Shown piece after piece: positions 1 to 10,337 of a stretch of DNA of 64,000 nucleotides. The number at the start of each line of letters is the position of its first letter. Within the stretch, counting starts at the first letter, position 1. The translations under genes were made by a program, and so were the position numbers. The notes under the pieces were generated by a model that worked only from the letters and a program-made list of their open reading frames with translations, did no database searches and was not told the origin of the DNA. Source of the DNA: Liriodendron chinense. Taxonomy: Eukaryota > Streptophyta > Magnoliopsida > Magnoliales > Magnoliaceae. Location of the stretch: the NCBI GenBank assembly GCA_003013855.2, contig PVNU02000924.1, positions 1,178,001-1,242,000 of the forward strand. Direction: 5' to 3'.

Positions 1-639
1 GGTGTCCTCTTATAGTCTGGAGGCTCCACAACGTCGGAAGAATCGAAAATCTGCGTAACACTTACGCAGCGCAGAGAATTTCGGGAAGAAATTAGAAAGT
101 TCTAACTCAGTACGCATGGCCGACCGGTCAAGACCGGTCGGCCTCAAGTGAAAACACTCCAGCAAGCATCTCCGACCGGTCATGACCGGTCGGGCTTACT
201 CCTCCTTGGTCCAGCAAGCATGTCCGACCGGTCATGACCGGTCGGACGCCTTTAGCACTTTTCCAGCACCAATGACCGACCGGTCATGACCGGTCGGTCC
301 CCTTCAGTAATGCCCAATATACATGGCTGACCGGTCACTGACCGTTCTGGCTTCCTTGGCCGACCGGTCATGACCGGTCAGCTTCATTTTCTTTTTATTT
401 TCTTCTTTTCTTTCATCTGCTTTCTTCTCTGCTTTGGTTCTTTCTTTCTTTTCTTCTTTGGTCCTCAAACATTCTTCATCAGAATGATCCTAAGTGAGCT
501 CTTTATGTTTTCAATTGAGTAGAGTTCACCCTCAATCCTGTAGTCACAAAACATGCATTGAATTAGCTTACAAACCATACAAACCTTGCACAATGAGTGA
601 TGAATTGGGGTTAGAATATGCACAATTAAGAGCTCAACA
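1..639 (-). repeat. E1 3' LTR, partial
   Basis: Positions 1-639 repeat 8757-9366 with few changes. The left side is missing because the window begins inside the LTR. It includes a TATA-like TATAAGAGG on the minus strand (4-13) and six palindromic GACCGGTC-type sites in U3. Relative to the other LTR it has 16 extra bases at one palindrome and a 12-bp extra CT-rich repeat near 420. Confidence 0.95.
121..380. repeat. Array of GACCGGTC palindromes in U3 (E1 left LTR)
   Basis: Six copies of a palindrome centred on GACCGGTCATGACCGGTC start near 121, 173, 226, 274, 328 and 360, mostly about 50 bp apart. The same array recurs at 8876-9119, 19528-19765, 29160-29445, 37413-37698 and, degraded, at 38095-38410 and 58460-58890. 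The function is unknown. Its place upstream of the TATA box suggests a U3 regulatory or structural role (inference). Confidence 0.85.
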
Positions 640-652
640 CACCCCCCAACCA
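640..652 (-). promoter_or_regulatory. Polypurine tract of E1
   Basis: On the minus strand a GGTTGGGGGGTG purine run directly abuts the 3' LTR start TGTTGAGC. This is the expected position of the plus-strand DNA synthesis primer. The element-strand sequence just upstream, read CTCGGGACTAGCAAAA, also occurs in the same place in E2. Confidence 0.85.
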
Positions 653-1776
653 GCATTTTGCTAGTCCCGAGCAAAACATGCGTGAAGCTAATCTCATTCT
701 TCAAAAACTCAACTCTCTTTCAGAAACCATCCTTCTATACATTCCAAGGTTCATAAGTGTAAGATTCAGAAAGATTATGCGTCAAAGGTTGGAACCGTAA
801 ATCCTCAAGGCATAATAGGCATTCATATGAGATTCCCACTGATTGGTTGACAAATAGAGGGACTTGAACAAATTCATCCTAGTGTGGGTAGTGAAAATTC
901 ATTCCACGAGTTTCTAGGATTATCTTCTTCATAGATCAATTAGACTATTGAACTCGAGGTACATAGAGCCACATCAAGCCAATGACAGGAATTTGCCTTA
1001 CCGTCCTTCCGACGACTTTCACACTACGTTCCATTTCCGGCTTTGGTTACGGGTAGACCATCCCCCGGTTGGTAGTAGGTAGCCCTAATCGGAATTTTCC
1101 ACCGTTTTTCCACATTCCCAATTTCATCCTTCCTTTTCCTTTTTCTTTTTAAATTAGATAGGATTTTTAAAAATCCATATCTTTCATTATTTTCCCATGG
1201 ACAAGGATGGACAAAGTACCCCGACCTGATTGCTCAATACCTTAATTCAAAGTCTAGCTAATTCATAAATCACATAATCCCTTCAACTCATGAAAATCGT
1301 GTAATGTGAACTAGGTGTAGAAGTGTTCAGATTTTCTATCAATCACAAAAATAGGGGAGTTCACATATAAAACCATTATGCAATGAGAGATTCCAGACAT
1401 CCAGCCTTATACACTTCATATCTCCTCCTCTTATGCTCATATCAACTCGAATGCATAGAACCAATGTTTTCCAAAAGAGTTTCGAATTTTTGAAAAAATC
1501 AAAAAATTTCCACATAATTGCTTGAGATGTTGCAAAATGCTGGATTCATCCAAGCGGTCCTACACCCCCCAACCAAATCTTGCATTGTCCTCAATGTAAA
1601 AGATGCGCAATGAGCAAAACATGAGAGCAATTTAAAAATAAAAGGGAGTGAGGAATGATATTACCTGAGAGAGTGAACATTGGAAATCTTCCTCCTTCTA
1701 ACAAACCTATGAAAACGAAAACAAAAGCAGCAAAATCCTAATCCTAACTAGTCTATACCTCCATCAGACTAGGAGA
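653..1776 (-). other. E1 3' non-coding region with a second polypurine-like tract
   Basis: About 1.1 kb between the integrase stop and the LTR has no convincing reading frame; some Athila elements carry an envelope-like gene here, and this one does not. A second purine run (GGTTGGGGGGTG on the minus strand, 1563-1574) follows the element-strand sequence GAGGACAATGCAAGATTT, about 920 bp upstream of the real polypurine tract. E2 has the same arrangement, and E3 keeps the inner copy. Confidence 0.8.
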
Positions 1777-4700
1777 TCAATCATCCTGATACACAGGATC
1801 ATTCAGGGGTATGGACATACCTTCTGAAGGGAAATTTTCAAAGAACGGCTTTAATCGCTGCCCATTTGCCTTAAAAATATTGCCGTTCCTTGGATTTAAT
1901 AACTCGACAGTCCCATACGGATAGACAGTTTGCACAATGTAGGGATCGGTCCATCGAGATCTCAATTTTCCCGGAAATAGATGTAAGCGATAATTATACA
2001 TGAGGACTTTTTGATTGATCGTGAATGTCTTGCGAAGAATATTCTTATCATGGAATATCTTCATCTTGTCCTTGTAAATTCTCGCATTCTCATAAGCTTC
2101 ATTCCGGATTTCTGCAAGTTCATTTAATTGAAGTTTGCGTAGCGAGCTTGCCTTGTCAGAATTGAAATTCATTGTCTTAATAGCCCAATACGCCTTATGT
2201 TCCAACTCCACAGGCAAGTGACAAGCCTTCCCATAGACAAGTCTATAGGGAGACATTCCAATAGGGGTTTTAAAGGCAGTACGGTAAGCCCAAAGCGCAT
2301 CGGTAAGGCGAAGTGACCAATCCTTGCGATCGGGATTCACCGTTTTCTCTAAAATGTGTTTAATCTCCCTATTGGATATCTCAGCTTTCCCACTAGTTTG
2401 TGGGTGATAGGGGGTGCTCACTTTGTGTGTAACGCCATATTTCTTCATTAGGGCGGAAAAAGGGCGATTGCAAAAGTGACATCCTCCATCACTTATGATG
2501 ACTCGAGGCGTCCCAAACCGGGAAAGAATATTTTCTTTTAAAAATTGAATGACCGTTTTATGGTCATTATTCCGGCAAGGGATGGCTTCGACCCATTTGG
2601 AAACATAATCAACGGCAAGCAAGATGTAAACATTTCCAAATGAAGATGGGGAATGGGCCCATGAAATCGATGCTCCAACAATAAAAAATTTCGATAATTA
2701 AGATGGGATTGAGTGGCATCATATTTCTACGGGATATTCCTCCTAGTTTCTGACAAGGTTCACATGCTTTGCAAAACTCATGTGTGTCTTTGAACATGGT
2801 GGGCCAATAAAACCCACTTTGCAGAATTTTCGCTGTGGTCTTTTTAGCCGAAAAGTGGCCACCACATGCTTGAGAATGACAGAAGGAGATGATACTTTGT
2901 TGCTCATTATCTGGGACACATCTCCTTATGATTTGATCGGGATAGTACTTAAATAAGTATGGGTCGTCCCATAGAAATTTTCGTACCTCCGAGAAGAATC
3001 TATCTTTATCTTGCTTTTTTCAATATGTAGGAATTGTACCTGTAGCAAGATAATTAGCAATGTCCGCATACCATGGCAATTGGGAGACAGCAAAAAGTTG
3101 TTCATCAGGGAACATGTCATTGATTGTAGTCGTTTCAGGGGAATCAGTGAGGACAAGCCGAGAGAGGTGGTCAGCTACTACATTCTCTACTCCTTTCTTA
3201 TCACGTATTTCTAAGTCGAATTCTTGGAGTAGGAGGATCCATCTTAATAACCGTGGTTTAGCATCCTTCTTAGAAAGCAGATACTTAAGCGCGGCATGGT
3301 CAGTGAATATAATGATCTTGGATCCAATCAAGTAGGATCTAAACTTCTCCAAAGCAAACACTACGGCTAAAAGTTCCTTTTCAGTGGTAGTGTAGTTTGC
3401 CTGGGCTGAGTTTAGGGTTCTACTTGCATAGTGGATGACACATGGCTTTTTATCTTTTCTTTGGCCTAACACGGCCCCAATAGCATAGTCGCTAGCATCG
3501 CACATAATCTCAAAAGGAAGGCTCCAATCAGGTGGTTGCATTATTAGGGCACATGTCAACATACGTTTAAGGGTGTTAAAGGCCTTTTGACATTCTTCAT
3601 TCCACTCGAATGAATTTTCCTTTTGAAGTAGGTTACATAAAGGGCGAGAGAGTGAGCTGAAACCCTTTATGAACCTTCTGTAAAATCCTGCGTGTCCTAA
3701 AAAGGACCGTATATCTCGTATGCTTTTGGGTGGTGGGAGGTTAGAGATAAGATCAATTTTCGCCTTGTCCACCTCAATTCCATTTTGTGAAACGATGTGA
3801 CCAAGTACAATTCCCTTTTGAACCATGAAGTGACACTTTTCCCAATTGAGCACAAGATTCTTCTCTTCACATCTTTTTAGCACAGATTTCAAGTGCTCAA
3901 GGCACTCATCAAAGCTACAACCGAATACGGAAAAATCATCCATGAAGACTTCGAGAATGGTCCCCACCATGTCAGAAAAGATGCTCATCATACAACGCTG
4001 AAATGTGGCAGGGGCATTACATAGTCCAAACGGCATCCGTCGATAGGCGAAAGTGCCGAATGGACATGTGAATGTAGTCTTTTCTTGGTCTTCACGGGCA
4101 ATTTCTATTTGGTTATACCCTGAATAGCCATCAAGGAAGCAAAAGTGGGAATGACCCGCCAACCGTTCTAAAATCTGATCAACAAACAGTAGGGGAAAGT
4201 GGTCTTTCCTCGTGACAGTGTTTAGCTTTCTGTAGTCAATGCACATTCTCCAACCGGTAGTGACTCTAGTTGGTACGAGTTCATTATTGGCATTGGCTAC
4301 GATGGTTATTCCGGATTTCTTAGGCACTACTTGAGTTGGGCTCACCCATTGGCTATCAGATATTGGGTAAATGATACCTACATCCAATAGTTTCACCACT
4401 TCGGCCTTAACCACATCCTTCATGTTTGGATTTAGTCGTCTTTGTGGTTGCCGGGATGATTTTGCATTTTCCTCAAGGTGTATGCGGTGAGTACAAATCA
4501 GAGGGTCTATGCCTTTGAGATCCGCAATTGACCATCCAATGGCACTCTTGTGCTCTAATAGAGTGGCTATTAGCCTACTCTCTTGTTCCTCATCCAAGTG
4601 GGAAGAAATCACCACTGGATATGTCTCATCTCGACCTAAATAAACATACTTTAGCTCACTTGGCAATGGTTTTAGGTCGAGTTTTGGTGCCTTGATGTTG

Positions 4701-7225
4701 GATGGGAGGGCCTTGTTCTCATTTACAGGCAAAGGTTCAATTGGGGCCCTCCATCTTTTATTCTCAAGCACCAGCATCACATCTAGAATGGCATCCCTCT
4801 CTTGTATTGTGTAATCTTTTGTCTCATGAGAGTGGGCCATACATGCCTCCAAAGGGTTGGAAAATAGTGATAAGGGGACTGTATCCTCCACGAATGATTC
4901 GATCATGTTTAATTCGTGGACATCATCATCAACTTCCCTCGGTTGTTTGCATAACTCAAATATGTTAAGCTCAAGGGTCATATTTCCAAAGGACATTTGT
5001 ACAAGTCCGTTTCTACAATTGATAATGGCGTTTGAAGTAGCTAGAAACGGTCGTCTAAGTATGACAGGAATTTGAGTACCGGTGCCTATCACGGGATGTG
5101 TGTCCAAGACAATAAAATCTACTGGGTAGTAGAATTTATCAACTTGGACTAGAACATCCTCCACCATTCCTCTCGGTATCCGGATGGATCTATCAGCAAG
5201 TTGGAGTGTGGTTTTGGTGGGTTTCAATTCACCTAACCCAAGTTGTTCGTAGACCGAGTATGGAATGAGATTCACACTTGCCCTCAAGTCGAGTAGGGCT
5301 TGTTTGATCTGGTAGTCTCCTATGATGCATGAGATGGTTGGACTACCTGGATCCTTGTATTTTTGGGGCACCTCTTGTTTGATGATGGCGCTCAAATTCT
5401 CAGCCAAAAGCACTTTATTGTGAACGTTATGTTTCCTTTTGATTGTACACAATTCCTTTAAAAATTTAGCATAAGATGGTATTTGTTTTATTGCATCCAA
5501 CAGCGGGATGTTGATCTTCACCTGCTTGAAAACTTCCAGAATCTTCAGATTTTTATCTAAAGGTTTAGGTGAAATCAACCTTTGTGGAAATGGGGCAACC
5601 GGCTTGTATTGTCTTTCCAGTTCTTTCTCTTGTGGAATATTGTTAGGGCTATCATCCTCTTTGGGAATTTTCGGATCCTTAGGCTTTGGGGCCTTCACCG
5701 GATTAGATTTGTTAATTTCTTTCCCACTTCTCAAAGTGGTGATAGCTTGGACATGTTCCGTATGGTGGGAGGATGAGCTTGCATCTTGTATCTCATATTG
5801 GGTCCTAGGGTTAGGAAGAGGTTGAGCAGGAAGTGTGCCCTTCTCTCTAACACTAAGGTGAGCTTCAACTCTAGCCAGAGATATTTTCAATTCATTGATG
5901 GCTTGATTTGAGTTTTGATTGAATTTCAATTGCTCTTGCATGAACCCATCTATTTTTAGAGAGTTTGTCTTGTTATACTCATTCTGGACCGATACGAATG
6001 CACCCAACATCTCTTCTAGTGATACTTTTGGAGTGTTGTTTGCATTTGCAGTGGGTCCATTCCTCCAACTGAAGTTGGGATGGTTCTTCCAATTAGGATT
6101 ATACGTGTTTGAGTTTGGAGCACCATATTGCTGTTGATAACTGTTTATGGCATTTGTTTGTTCTTGTAAGATGCCTTGGACTGCTGAAATTGTGGGACAA
6201 TCTGGTGTAGCATGTTGATTTCCAGCACAAATTCCACAAACAGTTTCAACCTCAGTGGAGTTGATTGTTTCTCCTTTCCTTAATTCCATGGCTTCGACCT
6301 TTCTTGTAAGGCTAGCCAACAGTGCACTTATGCTATCTTCTTCTGATAAGACATACATTCCTCCCTTTTCCTTTTGTTGGCCAATCTTGGAATTTGTTGG
6401 TTTAGATGTGTCCCAAGATTGTGCACTTTCAGCCAATTCTTCCAGATAATCCCATGCTTCATAAGCTTCCTTATTCATGAACTCCCCATTACACATCATC
6501 TCTATAAATTGGCGCATGGATGGAATCAGTCCTTCATAGAAAAAACTTATAATCCGCCAATTTTCATAACCATGATGTGGGCATGCGTTTAATAGGTCCT
6601 TGAATCTCTCCCAACATTGGGAAAAGGTTTCATCCTCCTTTTGGGCAAAATTCATGATAAGGCGCTTAAGCATGTTCGTTTTGTGAGTAGGGAAGAATTT
6701 TTTAATAAATTCTCTGTGCATATCATTCCATGACCCAATTGATCTTGGCCTCAATGCATAAAGCCAACCCTTGGCTTTATCCTTAAGAGTGAAAGGGAAG
6801 AATTTAAGTCTTACTACATCATCAGTCACATTTGCAAAGTGCATGGTGGTGATTACCTCATCAAACTCCCTAAGGTGTTGATAGGCACTTTCACTGTCTA
6901 AACCATGGAATTTAGGGAGAAGATTGATCACTCCCGGTTTCAAATCCACATTCCCTGCATTTGGTGGAAATACTATGCATGAGGGAGTGCTCGTTCTTGC
7001 AGGTTGCAAGAAATCACGTAAAGTCCTAGGTCGGGGAACATTCTCAACCACATTCTCCCCTGTTTCAGTTTAATTTGGAACCGGGTTAGGTTGATTTGCA
7101 GCCATACTTTCAGATAAAATTGGAGAATCTAGATGTCTCCTAACACGTGGCTCTCTATCAATGCCTTCTACTATCCCCCCTTCACTTATGAGTCGGTTAT
7201 TGGAATCCCGAGCCCAATGTGGCAT
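1777..7225 (-). pseudogene. Athila gag-pol polyprotein of E1, three disabling mutations
   Basis: This is a single Gag-protease-RT-RNaseH-integrase frame, started at the ATG at 7225 because E3 has the same start (MPHW...) and E2 a similar one. Visible parts, in order: Gag capsid region; CX2CX4HX4C zinc knuckle (about 6199-6240); aspartic protease; reverse transcriptase with FMDD near 3930-3945; RNase H; integrase with HHCC finger, D-D-E core and GPY-like end. Breaks: TAA at 7070-7072, TGA at about 3020-3022 where E2 has Trp, and one extra G in the run 2648-2651 that shifts integrase out of frame. The protease motif reads DLRA instead of DLGA because of an AGG codon at 5282-5284, which should inactivate it. 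Ignoring the indel, the length equals that of E2 (about 1,815 codons). Family assignment is confident. Confidence 0.95.
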
Positions 7226-7770
7226 GCAAAACCAAAAATAAGAAACAAAAAGAAAGGAGAATTCTTCCTCCCTTTTCTTTACTCTTCTCTAAGACCGAAG
7301 CACAAGGTGTCTTGCAATGGCTAGGCCAGAAGCAAGGATAAAGACCGATTTCTCCTAGTCAATAGGGGTTCAGAGAACTCCCCACCCACTCTTTGAATCT
7401 TTTGAGAAAAAGTGTAGAAAAAGAAAAAAAAAGGAGTAGAGATGAGAAAAGAAATCTCTGAGCACAAGGTGATCCAAGGCGGCTGAGCCGACCAATAGGA
7501 ATCCAGGTGGCAAAAAGGTCGACCTTTTAGAGATCCAAAAGGAATCTCCACCCACTCTACAAGAGATGAATAGGAATGAATAGGAGAAGGAGAAGAGTAA
7601 GGTTTAGAAAGATAGAACCTGATTCGCACTTGAAACTCTTGTATCTTCTTCAGCTTCCTAGAAATCCCTGAAAAGAAAAAAAATCAAATAAATAAACTAA
7701 GTTAGTTCTAAAAATCTAAAAAAATCCTAAATAGATACTAATTTCAGAAATTTGTGAAAACCGTCAAGCT
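7226..7770 (-). other. E1 untranslated leader between primer site and gag
   Basis: About 550 bp without a convincing gene. Small open frames here (for example 7321-7629) are not conserved as protein. The leader of E3 (41688-42230) is recognisably similar in nucleotide sequence and has the same CTTGGATCACCTTG-like stretch, so E1 and E3 belong to one subfamily. Confidence 0.75.
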
Positions 7771-7787
7771 CCCTGGCAACGGCGCCA
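7771..7787 (-). promoter_or_regulatory. Primer binding site, tRNA-Asp
   Basis: The minus strand reads TGGCGCCGTTGCCAGGG, six bases inside the 5' LTR end. It matches the 3' end of plant tRNA-Asp (GUC) with one mismatch. This primer is typical of Athila/Tat elements. Confidence 0.9.
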
Positions 7788-7793
7788 AAAACT

Positions 7794-9366
7794 TGTTCGC
7801 TTCCCCAAGTATAGGGTTGCGATGTAGTAATAAACTCGGTAAGACCGAGGTCGATCCACAGGGACTATGTAGGATCTCACAAATTCATCTACAAGTGTCT
7901 ATTGAAGTCTACTAATCAGATTGTTGTATAAAGTTGATGTGAGTAACAAAAGCTGAATTAAATCGAGAGTAATTAATTATAAAAAAGTACTAGGGTTTCA
8001 AGGATCCACTTGTAGCAATCCTTGATGTTCAATCCGCTGTGGTTTCTTATTCTCTCAACTAGAATCGACATTCCTGTCCGTCCAGTCGGATGATAGAACT
8101 GTTAAACCAACAGTCTGTAATATGTAAGTTCTATGCATAAGATTCACTCAGTCTAGGCTGAGCTGAGCATGCTCAATTGCATAGGTCATTCCCCTTTCCT
8201 ATTGGTCCAGTTCTCAATCATAACCATCCCCAAGTCCTCTCACAAGACAAGGTTAAATTAGGATTTGAACTAGATTCAAATCACTAGCACAGTCCTTACA
8301 TATTCCAGAAAATCAACTAAAATAGAACTTTGGCCTGAAGTCCCTTCATGAAGAGCTTAGTACTAGAGCGCACTCCGATTCCTCGGATCATACAGGTCTA
8401 GACCGTTGCAAACGAATTAAGAAGATAAGTAATTCATCCAAACATCCATGAGTCATCACAAGACTAAGAAAAATTACTTAAAAACTTGTATAAACTTCAA
8501 ACCTTAGTTCATAATCATGAATTCCAAACTAAAACCACTTAACTACGAATTAAAACATCTTGGATTCACTACAAGCTTCACCTCTTAGCCCTAGCTAAGA
8601 GGTTTAGCTGCTCATGATCCAAGGAAACATGAAACAACTACAAAAAGCATGAAAACAGCAAAGCAAACCAAAAGGAGTTGTGAAACTCCAATCTTCACTT
8701 CCACAGCCTCCAACCTCGCTTGAGCCCTTCTAGGATGCCTTAGGAACGATCCCTAGGTGTCCTCTTATAGTCTGGAGGCTCCACATAGTCGGAAGAATCA
8801 AAAATCTGCATAACACTTACGCAGCGCAGAGAATTTCGGGAAGAAATTAGAAAGTTCTAACTCAGTACGCATGGCCGACCGGTCAAGACCGGTCGGCCTC
8901 AAGTGAAAACACTCCAGCAAGCATCTCTGACCGGTCATGACCGGTCGGGCTTACTCCTCCTTGGTCCAGCAAGCATGTCCGACCGGTCATGACCGGTCGG
9001 ACGCCTTTAGCACTTTTTCAGCACCAAACCGGTCGGTCCCCTTCAGTAATGCCCAATATACATGGCTGACCGGTCACTGACCGGTCTGGCTTCCTTGGCC
9101 GACCGGTCATGACCGGTCAGCTTCATTTTCTTTTTATTTTCTTCTTTTCTTTCATCTGCTTTGGTTCTTTCTTTCTTTTCTTCTTTGGTCCTCAAACATT
9201 CTTCATCAGAATGATCCTAAGTTAGCTCTTTATGTCTTCAATTGAGTAGAGTTCACCCTCAATCCTGTAGTCACAAAACATGCATTGAATTAGCTTACAA
9301 ACCATACAAACCTTGCACAATGAGTGATGAATTGGGGTTAGAATATGCACAATTAAGAGCTCAACA
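7794..9366 (-). repeat. E1 5' LTR, complete
   Basis: 1,573 bp, bounded by TG...CA on the minus strand and by the primer site on one side and Tat coding sequence on the other. It contains palindromes at 8876-9119, TATAAGAGG at 8758-8768 (minus strand), and near its 3' end the small hairpin CTCGGTCTTACCGAG that all Athila LTRs in this window share. Confidence 0.95.
8876..9119. repeat. GACCGGTC palindrome array (E1 right LTR)
   Basis: Same array as at 121-380, but one palindrome has lost 16 bases (compare CACCAAACCGGTCGG here with the longer version in the left LTR). Deletion within a palindrome after insertion suggests a hairpin or slippage event. Confidence 0.85.
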
Positions 9367-9745
9367 CGCAGTAGTACCAGTGGAAATTCAAGTGCCCTCA
9401 TATCGGATCGAGCAATATGACCCCGCGAGTAATCAGGAAGACCTTCACCTTCATCTCGATCTCTTGGAAGAACGTAGAAACACCTCCCAAGTACGAGCGG
9501 CAGCATATCAACAACGTATTGCTCGTTATCGAAATGCCAAGGTTCGGCCTAGATCCTTCCAGCTTGGAGATTTGGTCCTAAGGCAAAAACTCGGAGTCCC
9601 TTCTCGTTCGCTGGATCCAAATTGGGAAGGCCCTTATCGGGTTATTAGGATTGTGCGACCCGGTACCTATTATCTTGAAGACATGCAGGGAAAGCCCGTA
9701 CGTCGCCCTTGGCATGTGGAACACTTGCTACGATATTATCCCTAG
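9367..9745 (+). pseudogene. C-terminal integrase of a Tat-lineage retrotransposon, 5' part cut off by E1
   Basis: About 125 codons read through from the E1 boundary to a stop at 9743-9745. Residues PVEIQVPSYRIEQYD, a long helical LHLHLDLLEERR stretch, FQLGDLVLR, NWEGPYRV and a final WHVEHLLRYYP are the typical tail of Tat (Ogre/Retand/RIRE2-type) integrases. It has no chromodomain. The upstream pol is outside the window because E1 inserted here. The remaining frame is open, so the Tat copy was probably intact when E1 landed. The initiator implied by an open frame starting inside the E1 LTR (9242) is an artefact. Confidence 0.9.
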
Positions 9746-10337
9746 ATTCAATGTAGTTCATAACAACATTTTATGAATAAAGCGGAAGATATATTTTGGT
9801 CACTACTCCATTTACTTGGACATGAATAGCCCTGAAGAGGATGCATACAATCCCTTGGCCAATTGCCTACCTTTGGTAGGGTTTAATTCACCTAGGATGG
9901 TTGCATTTCCATTTTATGGGTGACCATCTTACCCTCGATAAACTTGGAGTCTCAATCGATAGATCAGTCTATCTCTACGAAGGTATGGTCATCACGACCC
10001 CCGGGGTTGAGCACGTTACATTTCTCAATCGATAGATCAGTCTATCTCCACGAGGGTATGGTCGTCATGACCCCCCGGATTGAGCACGTTACATCTCTCA
10101 ATCGATAGATCAGTCTATCTCCACGAGGGCATGGTCGCTACGACCCCTCGGGTTGAGCATAACTCATTGCAACAGGAAAGCATTCAGTGCACAAAAGAAA
10201 GTAAACAAGAATGAGAAGGCATTCATTGCATGAAAGGGAGAGTAAACGAGGATAACACTTCCAAAAATATCTTTTCATTGATGATAAATGTTTACAATAT
10301 CTGCTCGCGGATACAAGAGAGGAAAACAAAAAGAAAA
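9746..10337 (+). other. Tat element spacer between pol and the antisense gene
   Basis: Non-coding. It begins with the short post-integrase region, contains the 73-bp tandem repeats (9951-10160), and ends at the stop of the antisense gene. No other gene is seen. Confidence 0.7.
9951..10160. repeat. 73-bp tandem repeat, about 2.9 copies
   Basis: Units start with CTCAATCGATAGATCAGTC at 9951, 10024 and 10097, an exact 73-bp spacing. Each unit contains the inverted pair GATAGA/TCTATC and an ATGGTCGTCATGACC-like palindromic core. They lie just downstream of pol. Confidence 0.9.

Larger units (their letters stand above)
1..9366 (-). mobile_element. Athila-lineage Ty3/gypsy retrotransposon E1 (left LTR cut by window edge)
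   Basis: Two matching LTRs (1-639, truncated; 7794-9366, 1,573 bp) flank a 7.15-kb internal region. On the minus strand the order is 5' LTR, tRNA-Asp primer site, leader, gag-pol, 3' non-coding region, polypurine tract, 3' LTR. The LTR ends are TGTTGAGCTC...GCGAACA. RT and integrase motifs and the absence of a chromodomain place it in the Athila branch (family knowledge). It lies within the integrase gene of a Tat element; the right target duplication would be CGCAG at 9367-9371, and its partner is outside the window. By eye the overlapping LTR parts differ at about 10 positions in 600 plus two indels, so insertion was fairly recent. Gag-pol carries two stops and one frameshift, so the copy is not autonomous. 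Confidence 0.95.

Noticed and set aside
121..380. CRISPR-like array (regular ~30-bp spacers between palindromes)
   Set aside because: The repeats are U3 palindromes inside plant LTRs; the spacers recur between LTRs and no cas genes exist. This is eukaryotic DNA.
653..1776. Possible envelope-like gene in the E1/E2 3' region
   Set aside because: No sustained open frame, no membrane segment, and the region is conserved as non-coding sequence between E1 and E2.
9242..9366. N-terminal extension of the Tat integrase frame
   Set aside because: It lies within the E1 LTR and is a chance fusion created by the insertion.
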